Below, in pieces: positions 36,476-46,746 of a DNA stretch of 64,000 nt. The DNA is from Streptomyces antarcticus (GTDB taxonomy: Bacteria; Actinomycetota; Actinomycetes; Streptomycetales; Streptomycetaceae). A program made the translations under genes and the position numbers. The notes under the pieces were generated by a model. That model made no database searches. It worked only from the letters and a program-made list of their open reading frames with translations, and had not been told where the DNA came from. The stretch's first letter is position 1. Each line of letters begins with the position of its first letter. Where the stretch lies: NCBI RefSeq assembly GCF_026627255.1, contig NZ_JAPNLM010000003.1, positions 124,001 to 188,000 of the forward strand. Reading direction: 5' to 3'.

Positions 36476-37009
36476 ATGCCCCGTACGTTCAGCGTGTCCG
36501 ACAGCGTCCTCGTCGGCGCCAGCCCGTCCACGGTCTACCAGCGCGTCTCCGATCCCGCCCTCATGGGCGGCTGGAGCCCCGAGAACCTGGGGGCGACCGT
36601 GCGCGGCGGCGCCGGGGGGAGCGCGTACGTCGGGATGGTGTTCGACGGCCACAACAAGCGGGGTCCCTTCCGCTGGACCACGCGCTGCACCGTCACCGCG
36701 GCGGACCAGGACCGGCTGTTCCGGTTCAGGGTCCATGCCATCGGCCTCAGGCGCCCTCGGCTGCCGGGACCCATCGCCACCTGGGAGTACCGGTTCGAGC
36801 CGGTCGAGGAGGGCACCCGGGTCACGGAGACCTGGACCGACGACCGGCGCAAGTGGCCCGACGCCGTGGCCAACGCCTTCGACCGGGTGGCGACGCGCGG
36901 GCACACCTTCGCCGACTTCCAGCAGCGCAACATCCGCACCACGCTGCGCAACCTCAAAGCGGCGCTCGAAGCCGCGCCGGGAGCGGCGCCCGCGACCCCC
37001 TCGCCGTGA
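36476..37009 (+). CDS. SRPBCC family protein
   Basis: This 177-residue START-like domain protein begins PRTFSVSDSVLVGASPSTVY, a usual SRPBCC opening. YRFEPVEEGTRVTETWTDDR in the middle and a long C-terminal helix (RNIRTTLRNLKAALEAA) complete the fold. The family includes polyketide cyclases and lipid-binding proteins. No active-site signature allows a firm assignment. It is divergent from the Nudix gene and convergent with the amidohydrolase. Confidence 0.78.
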   Translation: MPRTFSVSDSVLVGASPSTVYQRVSDPALMGGWSPENLGATVRGGAGGSAYVGMVFDGHNKRGPFRWTTRCTVTAADQDRLFRFRVHAIGLRRPRLPGPIATWEYRFEPVEEGTRVTETWTDDRRKWPDAVANAFDRVATRGHTFADFQQRNIRTTLRNLKAALEAAPGAAPATPSP

Positions 37010-37031
37010 CGGTCCGGGGGCCGGGCGGCGG

Positions 37032-38126
37032 TCAGACCGTCGCGAGCTGCGGGATCAGGCGGAGCGCGTTGCCCCGGTAGATCCCCTGGAGCTGCTCCGG
37101 GGTGAAGGCCGGGTCCGCATCGAGCGCGGGGAAGGCCAGCTCCGTGACCGTGTCGGCGGGGGCGGCGGGCCAGTCGGTGCCGAAGAGGACGCGGTCGGCC
37201 GGCACGTGGGCGAGGAGGGTCGCGGCGGGAGCCATGGGGCCCGCCGTGTCGTAGTAGAAGCGGCCGAGGTGGTCGCGGACGGCGCCGGGGTCGATCGGCG
37301 GATCGCAGAACCGTCCGAGGGCCTGCATGCGCGTCGCGATGTACGGCAGGAAGCCGCCCGCGTGCGGCAGGATCACCGAGATGTCCGGGAAGCGGTCCAG
37401 CGTCCGCCTGCTGATCATGTTGACGGCGGCGCGCGTGGTGTCGAGCAGGAAGTCGCACATGAAGTTCGGGATGCCCGGAACCGTCGCCGCGCCGGGCGGG
37501 CCGCCCGGGAGGTTGTGGGGGTGGGTGTCCACCACGGCGGAGCAGTCGTTCAGTTCGCCGAACAACCGGTCGTAGGACGGGTCTCCGAGGTAGACGCCGC
37601 CGTAGTTGGCCGTGACGTTCACGCCGACGGCGCCGAGCTGCCCGAGTCCGCGGCGCACGGCCCAGGACGAGGCGTCGGGGTCGTCCAGGAACAGCGGCGT
37701 GTAGAACGCGAACCGTCCCGGATGCGAGTTCACGACCTCGATCATGGACTGCAGCGTGATGTTGACGGCCTCGCGCAGCTGGGCCGACGAACGGTATCGC
37801 GCCGGCAGCATGGGCTTCAGGACGGCCGTGGCGATCCCCGCCCCGTCCATGAACCGGACGGCGGCCGCGGTGTCGAGGCGCGTCCACGGCGGCAGCTGCC
37901 TCGGCTCGATCAGCCCGTGGTGCTCGGCCCACTCACGCCACTCCGGTGCGCAGTAGTGGTGGTGCATGTCGATCTTCGACGGCGCCGAGCGCCCCCCGTC
38001 CGGGTCCGGGGCGTGGTCGCCCGGCACCGTACGGGCGAGTTCACCGGTGCCCACGGCCGCCATCACCGGCTCGTCCGCCGACGCCGGCGGGAGGGGTCGT
38101 TCCGAGGTGCGCGCAGAGTCCGGCAT
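37032..38126 (-). CDS. ACMSD-like amidohydrolase (probable aromatic carboxylate decarboxylase)
   Basis: This 364-residue metal-dependent amidohydrolase is of the ACMSD branch, whose members decarboxylate aminocarboxymuconate semialdehyde, 6-methylsalicylate or related acids. Metal motifs are visible: HxH at His55/His57 in DMHHHY, VDTHPHNLPGG, ILPHAGGFLPY and GTDWP near residue 320. The N-terminal 50 residues are unstructured and probably not conserved; an internal start is possible. It lies 58 bp downstream of a P450 gene on the same strand and is likely its operon partner, suggesting tailoring or breakdown of an aromatic acid. Confidence 0.85.
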   Translation of the reverse strand: MPDSARTSERPLPPASADEPVMAAVGTGELARTVPGDHAPDPDGGRSAPSKIDMHHHYCAPEWREWAEHHGLIEPRQLPPWTRLDTAAAVRFMDGAGIATAVLKPMLPARYRSSAQLREAVNITLQSMIEVVNSHPGRFAFYTPLFLDDPDASSWAVRRGLGQLGAVGVNVTANYGGVYLGDPSYDRLFGELNDCSAVVDTHPHNLPGGPPGAATVPGIPNFMCDFLLDTTRAAVNMISRRTLDRFPDISVILPHAGGFLPYIATRMQALGRFCDPPIDPGAVRDHLGRFYYDTAGPMAPAATLLAHVPADRVLFGTDWPAAPADTVTELAFPALDADPAFTPEQLQGIYRGNALRLIPQLATV

Positions 38127-38146
38127 GCCAATCCACCGTCCGTCGG

Positions 38147-38190
38147 GTGCGGGTCTACTGGGTACGGGTCTGACTGGTACGGGTCTACTC
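38147..38190. repeat. 15-bp tandem repeat at the P450 stop codon
   Basis: Three units of the form GTRCGGGTCTACTGG (38147-38161, 38162-38176, 38177-38190) lie in the gap after the P450 gene and overlap its last codons, including the stop at 38185-38187. The units differ by a few bases. Confidence 0.8.
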
Positions 38191-39540
38191 GCGGGAGGCC
38201 GCGGAGACGGCCGCGGGGGCCGTCGGGGCCGCGGAGCCCACGGGCTCCGGACCGAGGTTCACGGCCGTACGGGACGGGTCCAGCTCGAGCCGCAGGTGCT
38301 GGAGGCCCCGGAACGCCGCCACCGGCCCCTTCAGCCAAGCCCCCCCGGCCTCCTCGTCGTCGGCCAGCCGCATCCGCGGGAACTCCCGCAGGAGGCAGGA
38401 GAGCGCGATCTCCAGCTCCAGCCGCGCCAGCGGCGCACCCAGGCAGTAGTGCGTACCGTGGCCGAAGCCCAGGTGCGTGCCCTGGATGCCCTCGCGCGTC
38501 ACGTCCAGGACGTCGGGATCCTCGAACTTCTCCGGGTCCCGGTTCGCCGAGGTGATGGCGATCTGGACCAGGGAGCCCCGGGGGATCAGCGTCCCGCGGA
38601 CCTCGACGTCCTCGGCGGCGTACCGGAAGGTCGACGTCTCCACCGACCCCTCGAACCGCACGATCTCCTCCACCGCCTGGGGGATCCGCCGCGGGTCCGC
38701 CCGCAGCCGCTCCAGCTGGTCGGGGCGCAGCAGCAGGTTCAGGACGGTGTTCCCGATCTGGAACGCGGTGGTCTTGTGGCCCGCGAAGAAGATGACCCAC
38801 ATCGACGAGACGAGCTCCGCGTCGTCCAGGGCGTCCTCCGCCCGGATGAGGTCGCCGAGGAACGAGTCCGACGGGTTGTCGCGGGTGTGCGCGACGAGCC
38901 GCCCCAGCCGGTTCTGCAGCCACTCCTCGGCCGCCCTCAGCTCAGCCTTCAGCCGGGGGTCGAACCGGGCGCGCGTCACGACCGAGAACTGCTCCAGGAT
39001 CTCGCCGCGGTCCGCGTCCGGGATGCCCATCAGCTCGCAGAGGACCGCGATGGGCAGCGGGAAGGCGAACGACGTCATCAGGTCGACCGCGCCGCGCTCG
39101 CGGCAGTCGCGCAGCAGGTCCTCGGCGATCTCCGTGATCCTCGGCCGCATGGCCTCCACCCGCCGGGGCGTGAACGCGCTCCGCAGGCTCCGGCGCAGCC
39201 GCGTGTGCCGCGGCGGGTCCGAGAAGAGCACGTTGTCGTCCAGCGCGTCGAAGAAGCTGCCGTACACCGCGTGGTACGTCTCGATGGCCCCGCGCATGTT
39301 CTTGCTGAACCGCGGGTCCGAGAGGGCGTCCCGGGCGTCGTCGTAGCGGGTGATGAGGTAGGTGTCGACCCCGTGCGGCGGCGTCAGCCGGCACACCGGG
39401 GCCCGCTCGCGCAGCGCGGCGTAGGCGGCATGGGGGCACGCCCGGTACTCCGGCGCGCCCGCGGACACGGCCGCCACGATGTCGTGCAGCGCGCCGTCGC
39501 CTTCCGGAGCCGCCTTCGGTGCCGCGTTGTCCTGGGTCAT
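38185..39540 (-). CDS. Cytochrome P450
   Basis: This 451-residue class I bacterial P450 has the heme-ligand loop FGHGTHYCLGAPLARLE with Cys366, the ExxR motif EEIVR near 291-295, and the I-helix AGHKTT at 253-258. The I-helix usually reads AGHETT or AGxDT; Lys256 in place of the acid is unusual and may alter proton delivery to oxygen. The ATG at 39540 has a GGAGGG site. The last 25 residues are an Ala/Pro-rich tail. It is upstream of, and probably co-transcribed with, the ACMSD-like amidohydrolase. Confidence 0.88.
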   Translation of the reverse strand: MTQDNAAPKAAPEGDGALHDIVAAVSAGAPEYRACPHAAYAALRERAPVCRLTPPHGVDTYLITRYDDARDALSDPRFSKNMRGAIETYHAVYGSFFDALDDNVLFSDPPRHTRLRRSLRSAFTPRRVEAMRPRITEIAEDLLRDCRERGAVDLMTSFAFPLPIAVLCELMGIPDADRGEILEQFSVVTRARFDPRLKAELRAAEEWLQNRLGRLVAHTRDNPSDSFLGDLIRAEDALDDAELVSSMWVIFFAGHKTTAFQIGNTVLNLLLRPDQLERLRADPRRIPQAVEEIVRFEGSVETSTFRYAAEDVEVRGTLIPRGSLVQIAITSANRDPEKFEDPDVLDVTREGIQGTHLGFGHGTHYCLGAPLARLELEIALSCLLREFPRMRLADDEEAGGAWLKGPVAAFRGLQHLRLELDPSRTAVNLGPEPVGSAAPTAPAAVSAASRE

Positions 39541-39851
39541 GTTCCGCGCCCTCCGTGACACTCGGGTTCCCGGACCCAGCGGTTCCCTGCGGGCGCGGGC
39601 CGCGAAACGGCCCCCGCCCGATCGGGTGAGCCGCCGCGCCCGTCCGTCCGGGGGCAACCGCGGCCCCCGCCCGGCCCGGCCGGAGCGGGGCGGGGCCCCC
39701 GCGGGGCGGTCCGGCGGCGGCCGACGGCGGGGGACCGGGGCGGCCCGGCCTTCGGCCGACCGGCCGACGGCCGTACGGTCCGCTGCGGTGACGGGCCCCC
39801 GGGGCCGGGGAAGGGCTGTGCGTGCAGCCCATCGCCCAGAGGAGACCGCGC
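39541..39851. other. Intergenic region between the divergent P450 and secreted protein genes
   Basis: These 311 bp hold no convincing ORF. The sequence is very GC-rich, with repeated GGCCGAC/CGGCCG motifs around 39745-39780 that could fold but form no clean hairpin. The ribosome binding sites of both flanking genes lie at the two ends. No confident promoter hexamers were seen. Confidence 0.5.
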
Positions 39852-40418
39852 ATGGCCCGACGTCCCGCCCTGGTCCTCACGACGGCCGCCGCGCTCGCGC
39901 TGGCCGTCGCCGCTCCCGCCTCCGCGTCCGGCCCCGCCGGCGCCGAACGCGGCAGAGCGGCCGTCGAACGCAGCGTCACGTACCGCGCTACCGCCCCGTA
40001 CCATATCCACGCGAACGGGGTGAAGGCCGGCTACGTCCCGGACAAGTACTGCGTCGCGAACCGGAGGGGCCCCGGCGCGCTCGGCTACCCGCACTTCAAC
40101 CACGCCTACGACAACTCCGTGGACCCGGCGAAGCCCGCCGCCCTGTACTACGAGGACGACGGACGCGGCGGCAAGCGCCTCGTGGGCGTCCAGTGGCTGG
40201 TCTACGACCGGGACCAGAACCCGGCCACGGACGACGACCGCCCCACGATGTTCGGCCGCGCGTTCAAGGGCCCGCAGCGCGGCAACTTCCCCGGCCAGCC
40301 CGTCCACTACGCCCTGCACCTGTGGCTCTGGAAGGCGAACCCGAAGGGCGTGTACGAGACCTACAACCAGGCGGTGGCCTGCCTCCCCGGCACCACCCGC
40401 CCCCAGCCGGCCGCCTGA
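39852..40418 (+). CDS. Secreted protein of unknown function
   Basis: This 188-residue precursor has a signal peptide (cleavage near ASAS/GP, about residue 26). The mature chain has two cysteines (DKYCVANR, AVACLPG) and conserved-looking segments LGYPHFNHAYDN, VGVQWLVYDRDQNPATDDDR and HYALHLWLWKANPKGVYETY. I recall similar uncharacterised secreted proteins with the DRPxMFG and HVWLWxxNPxG patterns in soil bacteria. The ATG at 39852 has AGAGGAGA upstream; a GTG 30 bp earlier is less likely. The role is not known. Confidence 0.72.
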   Translation: MARRPALVLTTAAALALAVAAPASASGPAGAERGRAAVERSVTYRATAPYHIHANGVKAGYVPDKYCVANRRGPGALGYPHFNHAYDNSVDPAKPAALYYEDDGRGGKRLVGVQWLVYDRDQNPATDDDRPTMFGRAFKGPQRGNFPGQPVHYALHLWLWKANPKGVYETYNQAVACLPGTTRPQPAA

Positions 40419-40422
40419 GCCG

Positions 40423-40452
40423 GCGGGCCGTCCGCCCCGGCGGGCGGCCCGC
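40423..40452. terminator. Bidirectional hairpin terminator
   Basis: Fourteen-bp arms (40423-40436, 40439-40452) pair with a single mismatch. The hairpin fills the gap between a plus-strand gene ending at 40418 and the minus-strand anti-sigma-like gene ending at 40453. Confidence 0.7.
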
Positions 40453-41340
40453 TCAGCCGGTCCGGGCGAAGTCTCCCCGCACCGATGCCCTGCCGTCCGG
40501 GCCGCCGCCGCGCGCCGCGGTGGCCTCGGCGCCGTAGGAGTCGTCGTTGGCGTCGCGCCCCCCGGTGGCGTGGTCGTACTGCCCGACGAAGAGGTGCTCG
40601 CCGACCGGGACCGTCCGGCCCGGCTTGAGCGTCCACCGGTAGACGAGGAAGCCGCCGTCCGTACGGACGGAGACGGCGAAGTCGCCGGCCGGGAGGGACT
40701 GCCTGCTGCCGGTGCTGCGCACCCCCTCGGTCAGGGCGATCCGCAGCTCGACCGTGAGCGCGGTGAGCGGACTCGACGTCTTCAGGGTGACGTTGCTCCG
40801 CGCCCAGCGGACGGTGCTGTCGGGATCGACGGAGCCGTCGGCCCACAGCGGGCCGTCCTCGGTACGCGAACCGGCCGCGGGCGGCGTCGCGCGCGAACCG
40901 GCGGACGGCGAACCGGAGGCGGTCCGCCCGGGGTCGGGTCCGGGCCCGGCCGGAGCCGTGGAAGGCGGCGGCGACGCGGGCGGCGACCCGGTCCCCGTCC
41001 CGGTCGGGGCGGTGGAGGGGGACGGGGGCGCGGATGCGGGCGGGGCGGGTGAGGGGGACACGGAGGCCGGCGGGGCCGGATCCGTGGCGACCCGCGGCGG
41101 GTCCGGGGCATGGAACACCGTCGCCACGGCGAAGCTGCCCACCGCCAGGGCACCGGCGGTCGCCAGGGTCGCGAGGACGACCCTCGGCCAGGACACGGCC
41201 CCGCCGCGCCCGCGCCCGAACGGCCGGGCAGGGGGCTCCGGGCGGGCCGTGCCGCGCTCGACCCGGGCGAGCATGCGGGCCCGGTCGGGCCGGTGGGCCG
41301 CGGCGCTCTCGCGCAGCAGGTTGCGCAGTTCGTCCGTCAC
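40453..41340 (-). CDS. Membrane protein, probable anti-sigma factor
   Basis: This 295-residue protein has a short cytoplasmic N-terminus (MTDELRNLLRESAAAHRPDR), one membrane helix (about 50-75, VVLATLATAGALAVGSFAVA), and a long Pro/Ser/Thr-rich extracellular linker. A folded beta-rich C-terminal domain follows (TVRWARSNVTLKTSSPLTAL, FLVYRWTLKPGRTVPVGEHL). It overlaps the upstream sigma factor gene by four bases, the usual layout for a sigma/anti-sigma pair. No ZAS zinc motif is seen, so the call rests on position and topology. Confidence 0.72.
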   Translation of the reverse strand: MTDELRNLLRESAAAHRPDRARMLARVERGTARPEPPARPFGRGRGGAVSWPRVVLATLATAGALAVGSFAVATVFHAPDPPRVATDPAPPASVSPSPAPPASAPPSPSTAPTGTGTGSPPASPPPSTAPAGPGPDPGRTASGSPSAGSRATPPAAGSRTEDGPLWADGSVDPDSTVRWARSNVTLKTSSPLTALTVELRIALTEGVRSTGSRQSLPAGDFAVSVRTDGGFLVYRWTLKPGRTVPVGEHLFVGQYDHATGGRDANDDSYGAEATAARGGGPDGRASVRGDFARTG

Positions 41341-41864
41341 CGGCTCCTCCTCCCCACCAGCTCGTCGGCGGCCCGCGTGCCGAGCAGCCGTTGCAGTTCC
41401 GCCGTTCCCCTGGAGGTCTGGCTCTTCACCGTACCGACCGATATTCCCAGGGCCAGGGCGGTGTCCTTCTCCGACAGGTCGAAGGCGTAGCGCAGGACGA
41501 CGCAGGCGCGCTTGCGGAACGGCAGCCGGTCCAGGGCGGCCCGCACGTCCATCACGGCCGCCACGTCCGGGCCGTCGGTGCGCTCCTGGCGGTGCGACCA
41601 GAACAGCAGCACGCGCCGCCGCTCGCGCACGCTGCTGCGGATCCGGCCGCGCGCGAGGTTGGCGACGACCCCGCGCGCGTAGGCGGCCGGGGAGTCGGCG
41701 CGGCTGACCCGGTCCCAGCGGTGCCAGAGCGCGACCATCGCATCGGCGGCGAGGTCGTCGGCGGCGTCCGCCTGCCCGGTCAGCAGATGGGCGAGGCGGG
41801 CGAGTTCGGAGTGGTGGCGCTCGAAGAAGGCGTGGAAGTCCGCGGACGCCTCATCGGTGGTCAT
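41337..41864 (-). CDS. ECF sigma factor (SigE family type)
   Basis: This 175-residue sigma-70 family protein has region 2 (FERHHSELARLAHLLTGQ, then ADDLAADAMVALWHRW) and region 4 (ALDRLPFRKRACVVLRYAFD, then EKDTALALGISVGTVKSQ) as in extracytoplasmic-function sigma factors. Region 3 is absent. The ATG at 41864 is the start in best accord with family length. It is followed by a membrane protein with a 4-bp overlap, probably its anti-sigma factor. The target genes are unknown. Confidence 0.88.
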   Translation of the reverse strand: MTTDEASADFHAFFERHHSELARLAHLLTGQADAADDLAADAMVALWHRWDRVSRADSPAAYARGVVANLARGRIRSSVRERRRVLLFWSHRQERTDGPDVAAVMDVRAALDRLPFRKRACVVLRYAFDLSEKDTALALGISVGTVKSQTSRGTAELQRLLGTRAADELVGRRSR

Positions 41865-41973
41865 GGCCTCGGTACGGCCTCTCGGTGCGACGGGGGCGCC
41901 AACCGGCAGGTGCGGGAGCGTAGCAGTTCGTTCGAGCGGCTGTTCGGCCGCTGCCCGCTCCGGCCGGCGGACG

Positions 41974-42003
41974 CCGGCCGGGCCCCGGGCGGGGCCCGGC
42001 CGG
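41974..42003 (-). terminator. Hairpin terminator after the pectate lyase region
   Basis: A perfect 13-bp inverted repeat (41974-41986 and 41991-42003) with a 4-nt loop lies about 30 bp beyond the pectinesterase remnant's stop codon. It probably ended the original pectinolytic operon. Confidence 0.75.
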
Positions 42004-42034
42004 AACCGGGTCCCGGTCGGTGTGACGGCGTCCA

Positions 42035-42122
42035 TCAGCCCACCGGGTTCCAGCCGTCGGTGCCGGCCAGGTAGGTGCGGGCGGTGTGGCCGGCGGCCTG
42101 GGCGGCGGTCAGCTGGGGCCGG
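42035..42122 (-). pseudogene. C-terminal tail of a pectinesterase-like gene
   Basis: In the frame next to the pectate lyase stop, about 29 codons read PDRPQLTAAQAAGHTARTYL and then a GTDGWNP ending, closed by TGA at 42035-42037. I recall this kind of tail in secreted CE8 pectinesterases of actinomycetes. No start or catalytic region is present. It abuts the out-of-frame end of the pectate lyase gene, so most of a downstream gene appears deleted, or the lyase suffered a frameshift near its C-terminus. Confidence 0.5.
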
Positions 42123-43521
42123 TCCGGGCCCGTACCGGCGCCGGGGCGGACGGCGCGGGGGCGGAGGTGGAGCCGGACTCGGTGAGGACGCCCGCGCCCG
42201 CCTTCACCGCGAGTTTCGCGGGCAGCCCGGCGGCGGGCTCCAGGCCGGCCGAGAGGGTGGGCTTCCAGGAGACGGACGTCTTGATCTTCTTGCCGGGGTT
42301 GGCGGCGTTGTACGCGGCGACCGGGTCGGCGGGCTTCCCGTCGACGAGGTTGCCGCGGCCCGCGACCGCTCCCGTACCGTCACCGTCGAGCAGCTGGGAG
42401 ACCTTGCGGTCGGGCGACAGCCTCCAGTGGTTGTTCTCCGCGACGACCTGGGCGCCGGCCCGGGAGTTGAGGCTGTAGCTGTGCGCGTACCCCGCGCGCT
42501 CGGCCGTGTCGTAGAGGTTGTCGTACAGGTGGATCCTGCCCACCCGGGCGAGCGGGGCGCGCTGGACGACGCCGCGGAAGACGTTGTGGTGGAGCGTCAC
42601 GCGCAGCTTGGTGTCCTTGTCGCTGCTGCCGATGAGCATCGTCTTGTCGTGGTTGTCGAACGTGTTGTACCCGACGGTGACCAGGTCGGAGGCGTTGGTG
42701 ATGTCGAGGGCGCCGTCGTGGACCTGGTACTTCCGGCCGAAGTGGGACGGGCTAGCGGCGTCGTGGTGCGGGGAGTCGGAGAAGCTGTTGTGGTCGACCC
42801 ACACGTGGGTGGCGCCGCGCAGGCTGACGGCGTCGTAGGCGGAGTTCCAGTTCCCGGTGGAGCCGTCGGTGGGGTCCCACTGCGGGAAGCAGTCCCGGAC
42901 GTCGGTGAGGAGAAGGTTGCGGATGATCACGTTGTCGGCGTTCTTCAGCACCAGGCTGCCGCCGGTGATGCCCGCGCCGGTTCCGGGCACCCCGATGACG
43001 GTGGTCCGGGCCGGCACGGTGAACACCATGCGGGCGGCCTGCCGCGCCTGCGCCGCCCTGCGGGCGTTCTCCTGCGGGCCGGCCGGCAGCTTCGCCCGCC
43101 CCCAGGAGGAGGGGTCATACGCCCGGAGATAGGCGTCGAGGGAGTAGCCGGTGCCCGCGGCGTGGTCGGAGCACGTCAGCGGCGTGCCGCTGTCGTCGGT
43201 GTTCGCGTCGATCATCCCCTTGACCCGGATGATCCGCGGGGCCCCGGCCGGCCCGGCGGTCAGGGCCTTCGCCAGAGCGGCGCGCGTGGAGACGGTGAAC
43301 ACGCGGGAGGCGTCGGCGGCCCGTCCGCCGGTCGTGCCCGCGCCGCTCGCGGCCCAGCCGTCCCCGGCGGGCAGTGCGCCGTGGGCGAGGCCTGCGGGGG
43401 CGGCGGCGCCGGCGGTCACGATCAGCGGGACGGCGCCGAGACCGGCGGCGACCACCGTGGCCACTCCGGCCAGGGCGAGCCTTCGGCGGGCGGTGGGACG
43501 GCGGTGGGGGGAAGGGGACAT
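42109..43521 (-). CDS. Secreted pectate lyase, polysaccharide lyase family 1
   Basis: This 470-residue precursor has a long signal peptide. It degrades polygalacturonate by beta-elimination. PL1 signatures are THVWVDHNSFSD, HDGALDITNASDLVTVGYN and the LHHNVFRGVVQRAPLAR segment, where the RxPxxR motif carries the catalytic Arg. A further Cys pair (LTCSDH, VRDCFPQ) may form a disulfide. The last 30 residues (from about TESGSTSAPAP) are Pro/Ala/Ser-rich and end out of frame with the pectinesterase-like tail, so the C-terminus is not original. The catalytic domain is intact. Confidence 0.87.
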   Translation of the reverse strand: MSPSPHRRPTARRRLALAGVATVVAAGLGAVPLIVTAGAAAPAGLAHGALPAGDGWAASGAGTTGGRAADASRVFTVSTRAALAKALTAGPAGAPRIIRVKGMIDANTDDSGTPLTCSDHAAGTGYSLDAYLRAYDPSSWGRAKLPAGPQENARRAAQARQAARMVFTVPARTTVIGVPGTGAGITGGSLVLKNADNVIIRNLLLTDVRDCFPQWDPTDGSTGNWNSAYDAVSLRGATHVWVDHNSFSDSPHHDAASPSHFGRKYQVHDGALDITNASDLVTVGYNTFDNHDKTMLIGSSDKDTKLRVTLHHNVFRGVVQRAPLARVGRIHLYDNLYDTAERAGYAHSYSLNSRAGAQVVAENNHWRLSPDRKVSQLLDGDGTGAVAGRGNLVDGKPADPVAAYNAANPGKKIKTSVSWKPTLSAGLEPAAGLPAKLAVKAGAGVLTESGSTSAPAPSAPAPVRARTGPS

Positions 43522-43681
43522 CCGGGGTTGCTCCTCGGGGTGGGGTGCGCTGTTCCCCCTTCAGTTGCCGCCGGAGCCGGGAAGGTTGCCGCGCCCGAGC
43601 CGAAAGATCGAACGCGTCGCACTCCGCCGCGACGGCCGCCCGGCCGGGCGCGTACGGGAGCCGTTGCCCCGTGCAACGGCG

Positions 43682-43721
43682 GACGCCCGGGCCGCGGCCG
43701 GTGGGGCCGGGCCCGGGCGTC
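43682..43721 (-). terminator. Hairpin terminator after katG
   Basis: A perfect 12-bp inverted repeat (43682-43693 and 43710-43721) with a 16-nt loop begins 25 bp beyond the katG stop codon. Confidence 0.75.
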
Positions 43722-43745
43722 GTGATCACGACCCGGCTGACGGGA

Positions 43746-46001
<2,256 letters not shown>

Positions 46002-46140
46002 TCACGGTGCTCAGGAAGTGCGTGCGGGGGAGTAGCTGGGGCGCCGTTCCGGCGTCGCGCGGCTCCTCGGCGGTGGTCCTTCACGGCTCTGTCTCCTGCC
46101 GCTCCGGAATCTTCCTGCCCCTTGGCTATCTACGGAACCG

Positions 46141-46168
46141 ATCCTACGATGGACAGAGTCCAAGTCAA
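46141..46168 (-). promoter_or_regulatory. katG promoter
   Basis: On the minus strand TTGACT (46163-46168) and TAGGAT (46141-46146) are spaced by 16 bp, close to a sigma-70/HrdB consensus. This gives a katG leader of roughly 160 nt. The divergent Fur-like protein probably binds near here; no clean Fur palindrome was identified. Confidence 0.65.
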
Positions 46169-46194
46169 GAAGGACACCAATCCCATATTTCATC

Positions 46195-46228
46195 GGATCC
46201 CGGACGGGCACCGTAAGCTCCGGGATCC
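46195..46228 (+). promoter_or_regulatory. Inverted repeat in the leader of the Fur-like gene
   Basis: GGATCCCGGA (46195-46204) and its perfect complement (46219-46228) flank a 14-nt loop, ending 26 bp before the ATG. It may be a transcribed hairpin or a regulator site. The ribosome binding site lies outside the stem. Confidence 0.55.
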
Positions 46229-46254
46229 AGCCGAACCTGAATGGGTGAGCCGAC

Positions 46255-46665
46255 ATGAGTGACCTGCTGGAGCGACTGCGGGGGCGTGGCTGGCGGATGA
46301 CGGCTCAGCGACGTGTCGTTGCGGAGGTCCTGGAAGGCGACCACGTACACCTCACGGCGGACGAGGTGCACGCGCTCGCGGTGCTGCGGCTGCCGGAGAT
46401 CTCCCGGGCGACCGTCTACAACGCGCTGGGCGAGCTGGTCTCCCTCGGTGAGGTAGCGGAGGTCTCCACCGACGGCCGCGCGAAGCGCTACGACCCCAAC
46501 GCCCACCACCCGCACGAACACCTCGTGTGTTCGCGCTGCGGGCTCATCCGCGACGTCCGCCCGACGGGCGACCCGCTGGCCGACCTGCCGGCCGAGGGGC
46601 GGTTCGGCTTCGCCGTGTCCGGGGCCGAGGTCACCTACCGCGGGCTGTGCCCGGCCTGCGTGTAG
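46255..46665 (+). CDS. Fur-family transcriptional repressor (FurA/CatR-like)
   Basis: This 136-residue regulator has an N-terminal winged helix (DLLERLRGRGWRMTAQRRVV, ATVYNALGELVSLGEV) and a C-terminal dimerisation domain. Two CxxC pairs (C92/C95 and C132/C135) form the structural zinc site. The metal-sensing His cluster HHPHEHLVC is present. The position next to katG and the sequence style suggest a peroxide-sensing FurA/CatR-type repressor rather than an iron regulator. A GGTGAG-type site precedes the ATG. Autoregulation with katG is expected from the divergent layout. Confidence 0.9.
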   Translation: MSDLLERLRGRGWRMTAQRRVVAEVLEGDHVHLTADEVHALAVLRLPEISRATVYNALGELVSLGEVAEVSTDGRAKRYDPNAHHPHEHLVCSRCGLIRDVRPTGDPLADLPAEGRFGFAVSGAEVTYRGLCPACV

Positions 46666-46689
46666 ACGCCGCGACGACATCCCCGCGGG

Positions 46690-46709
46690 CCGGCGCTGCT
46701 CCGCGCCGG
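46690..46709. terminator. Candidate bidirectional hairpin terminator
   Basis: CCGGCGC (46690-46696) pairs with GCGCCGG (46703-46709) across a 6-nt loop, with further G-C pairs outside a one-base bulge, followed by TTCCCT. It lies between the convergent fur-like and galactose oxidase-like genes. Confidence 0.5.
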
Positions 46710-46746
46710 GCCTTCCCTCCGCGCCCGATCGCTCCTCCGCCGCGGG

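Noticed and set aside
46195..46228. Riboswitch in the fur-like leader
   Set aside because: A single 10-bp stem with a 14-nt loop lacks the multi-stem core of any riboswitch class I know; kept only as an inverted repeat.
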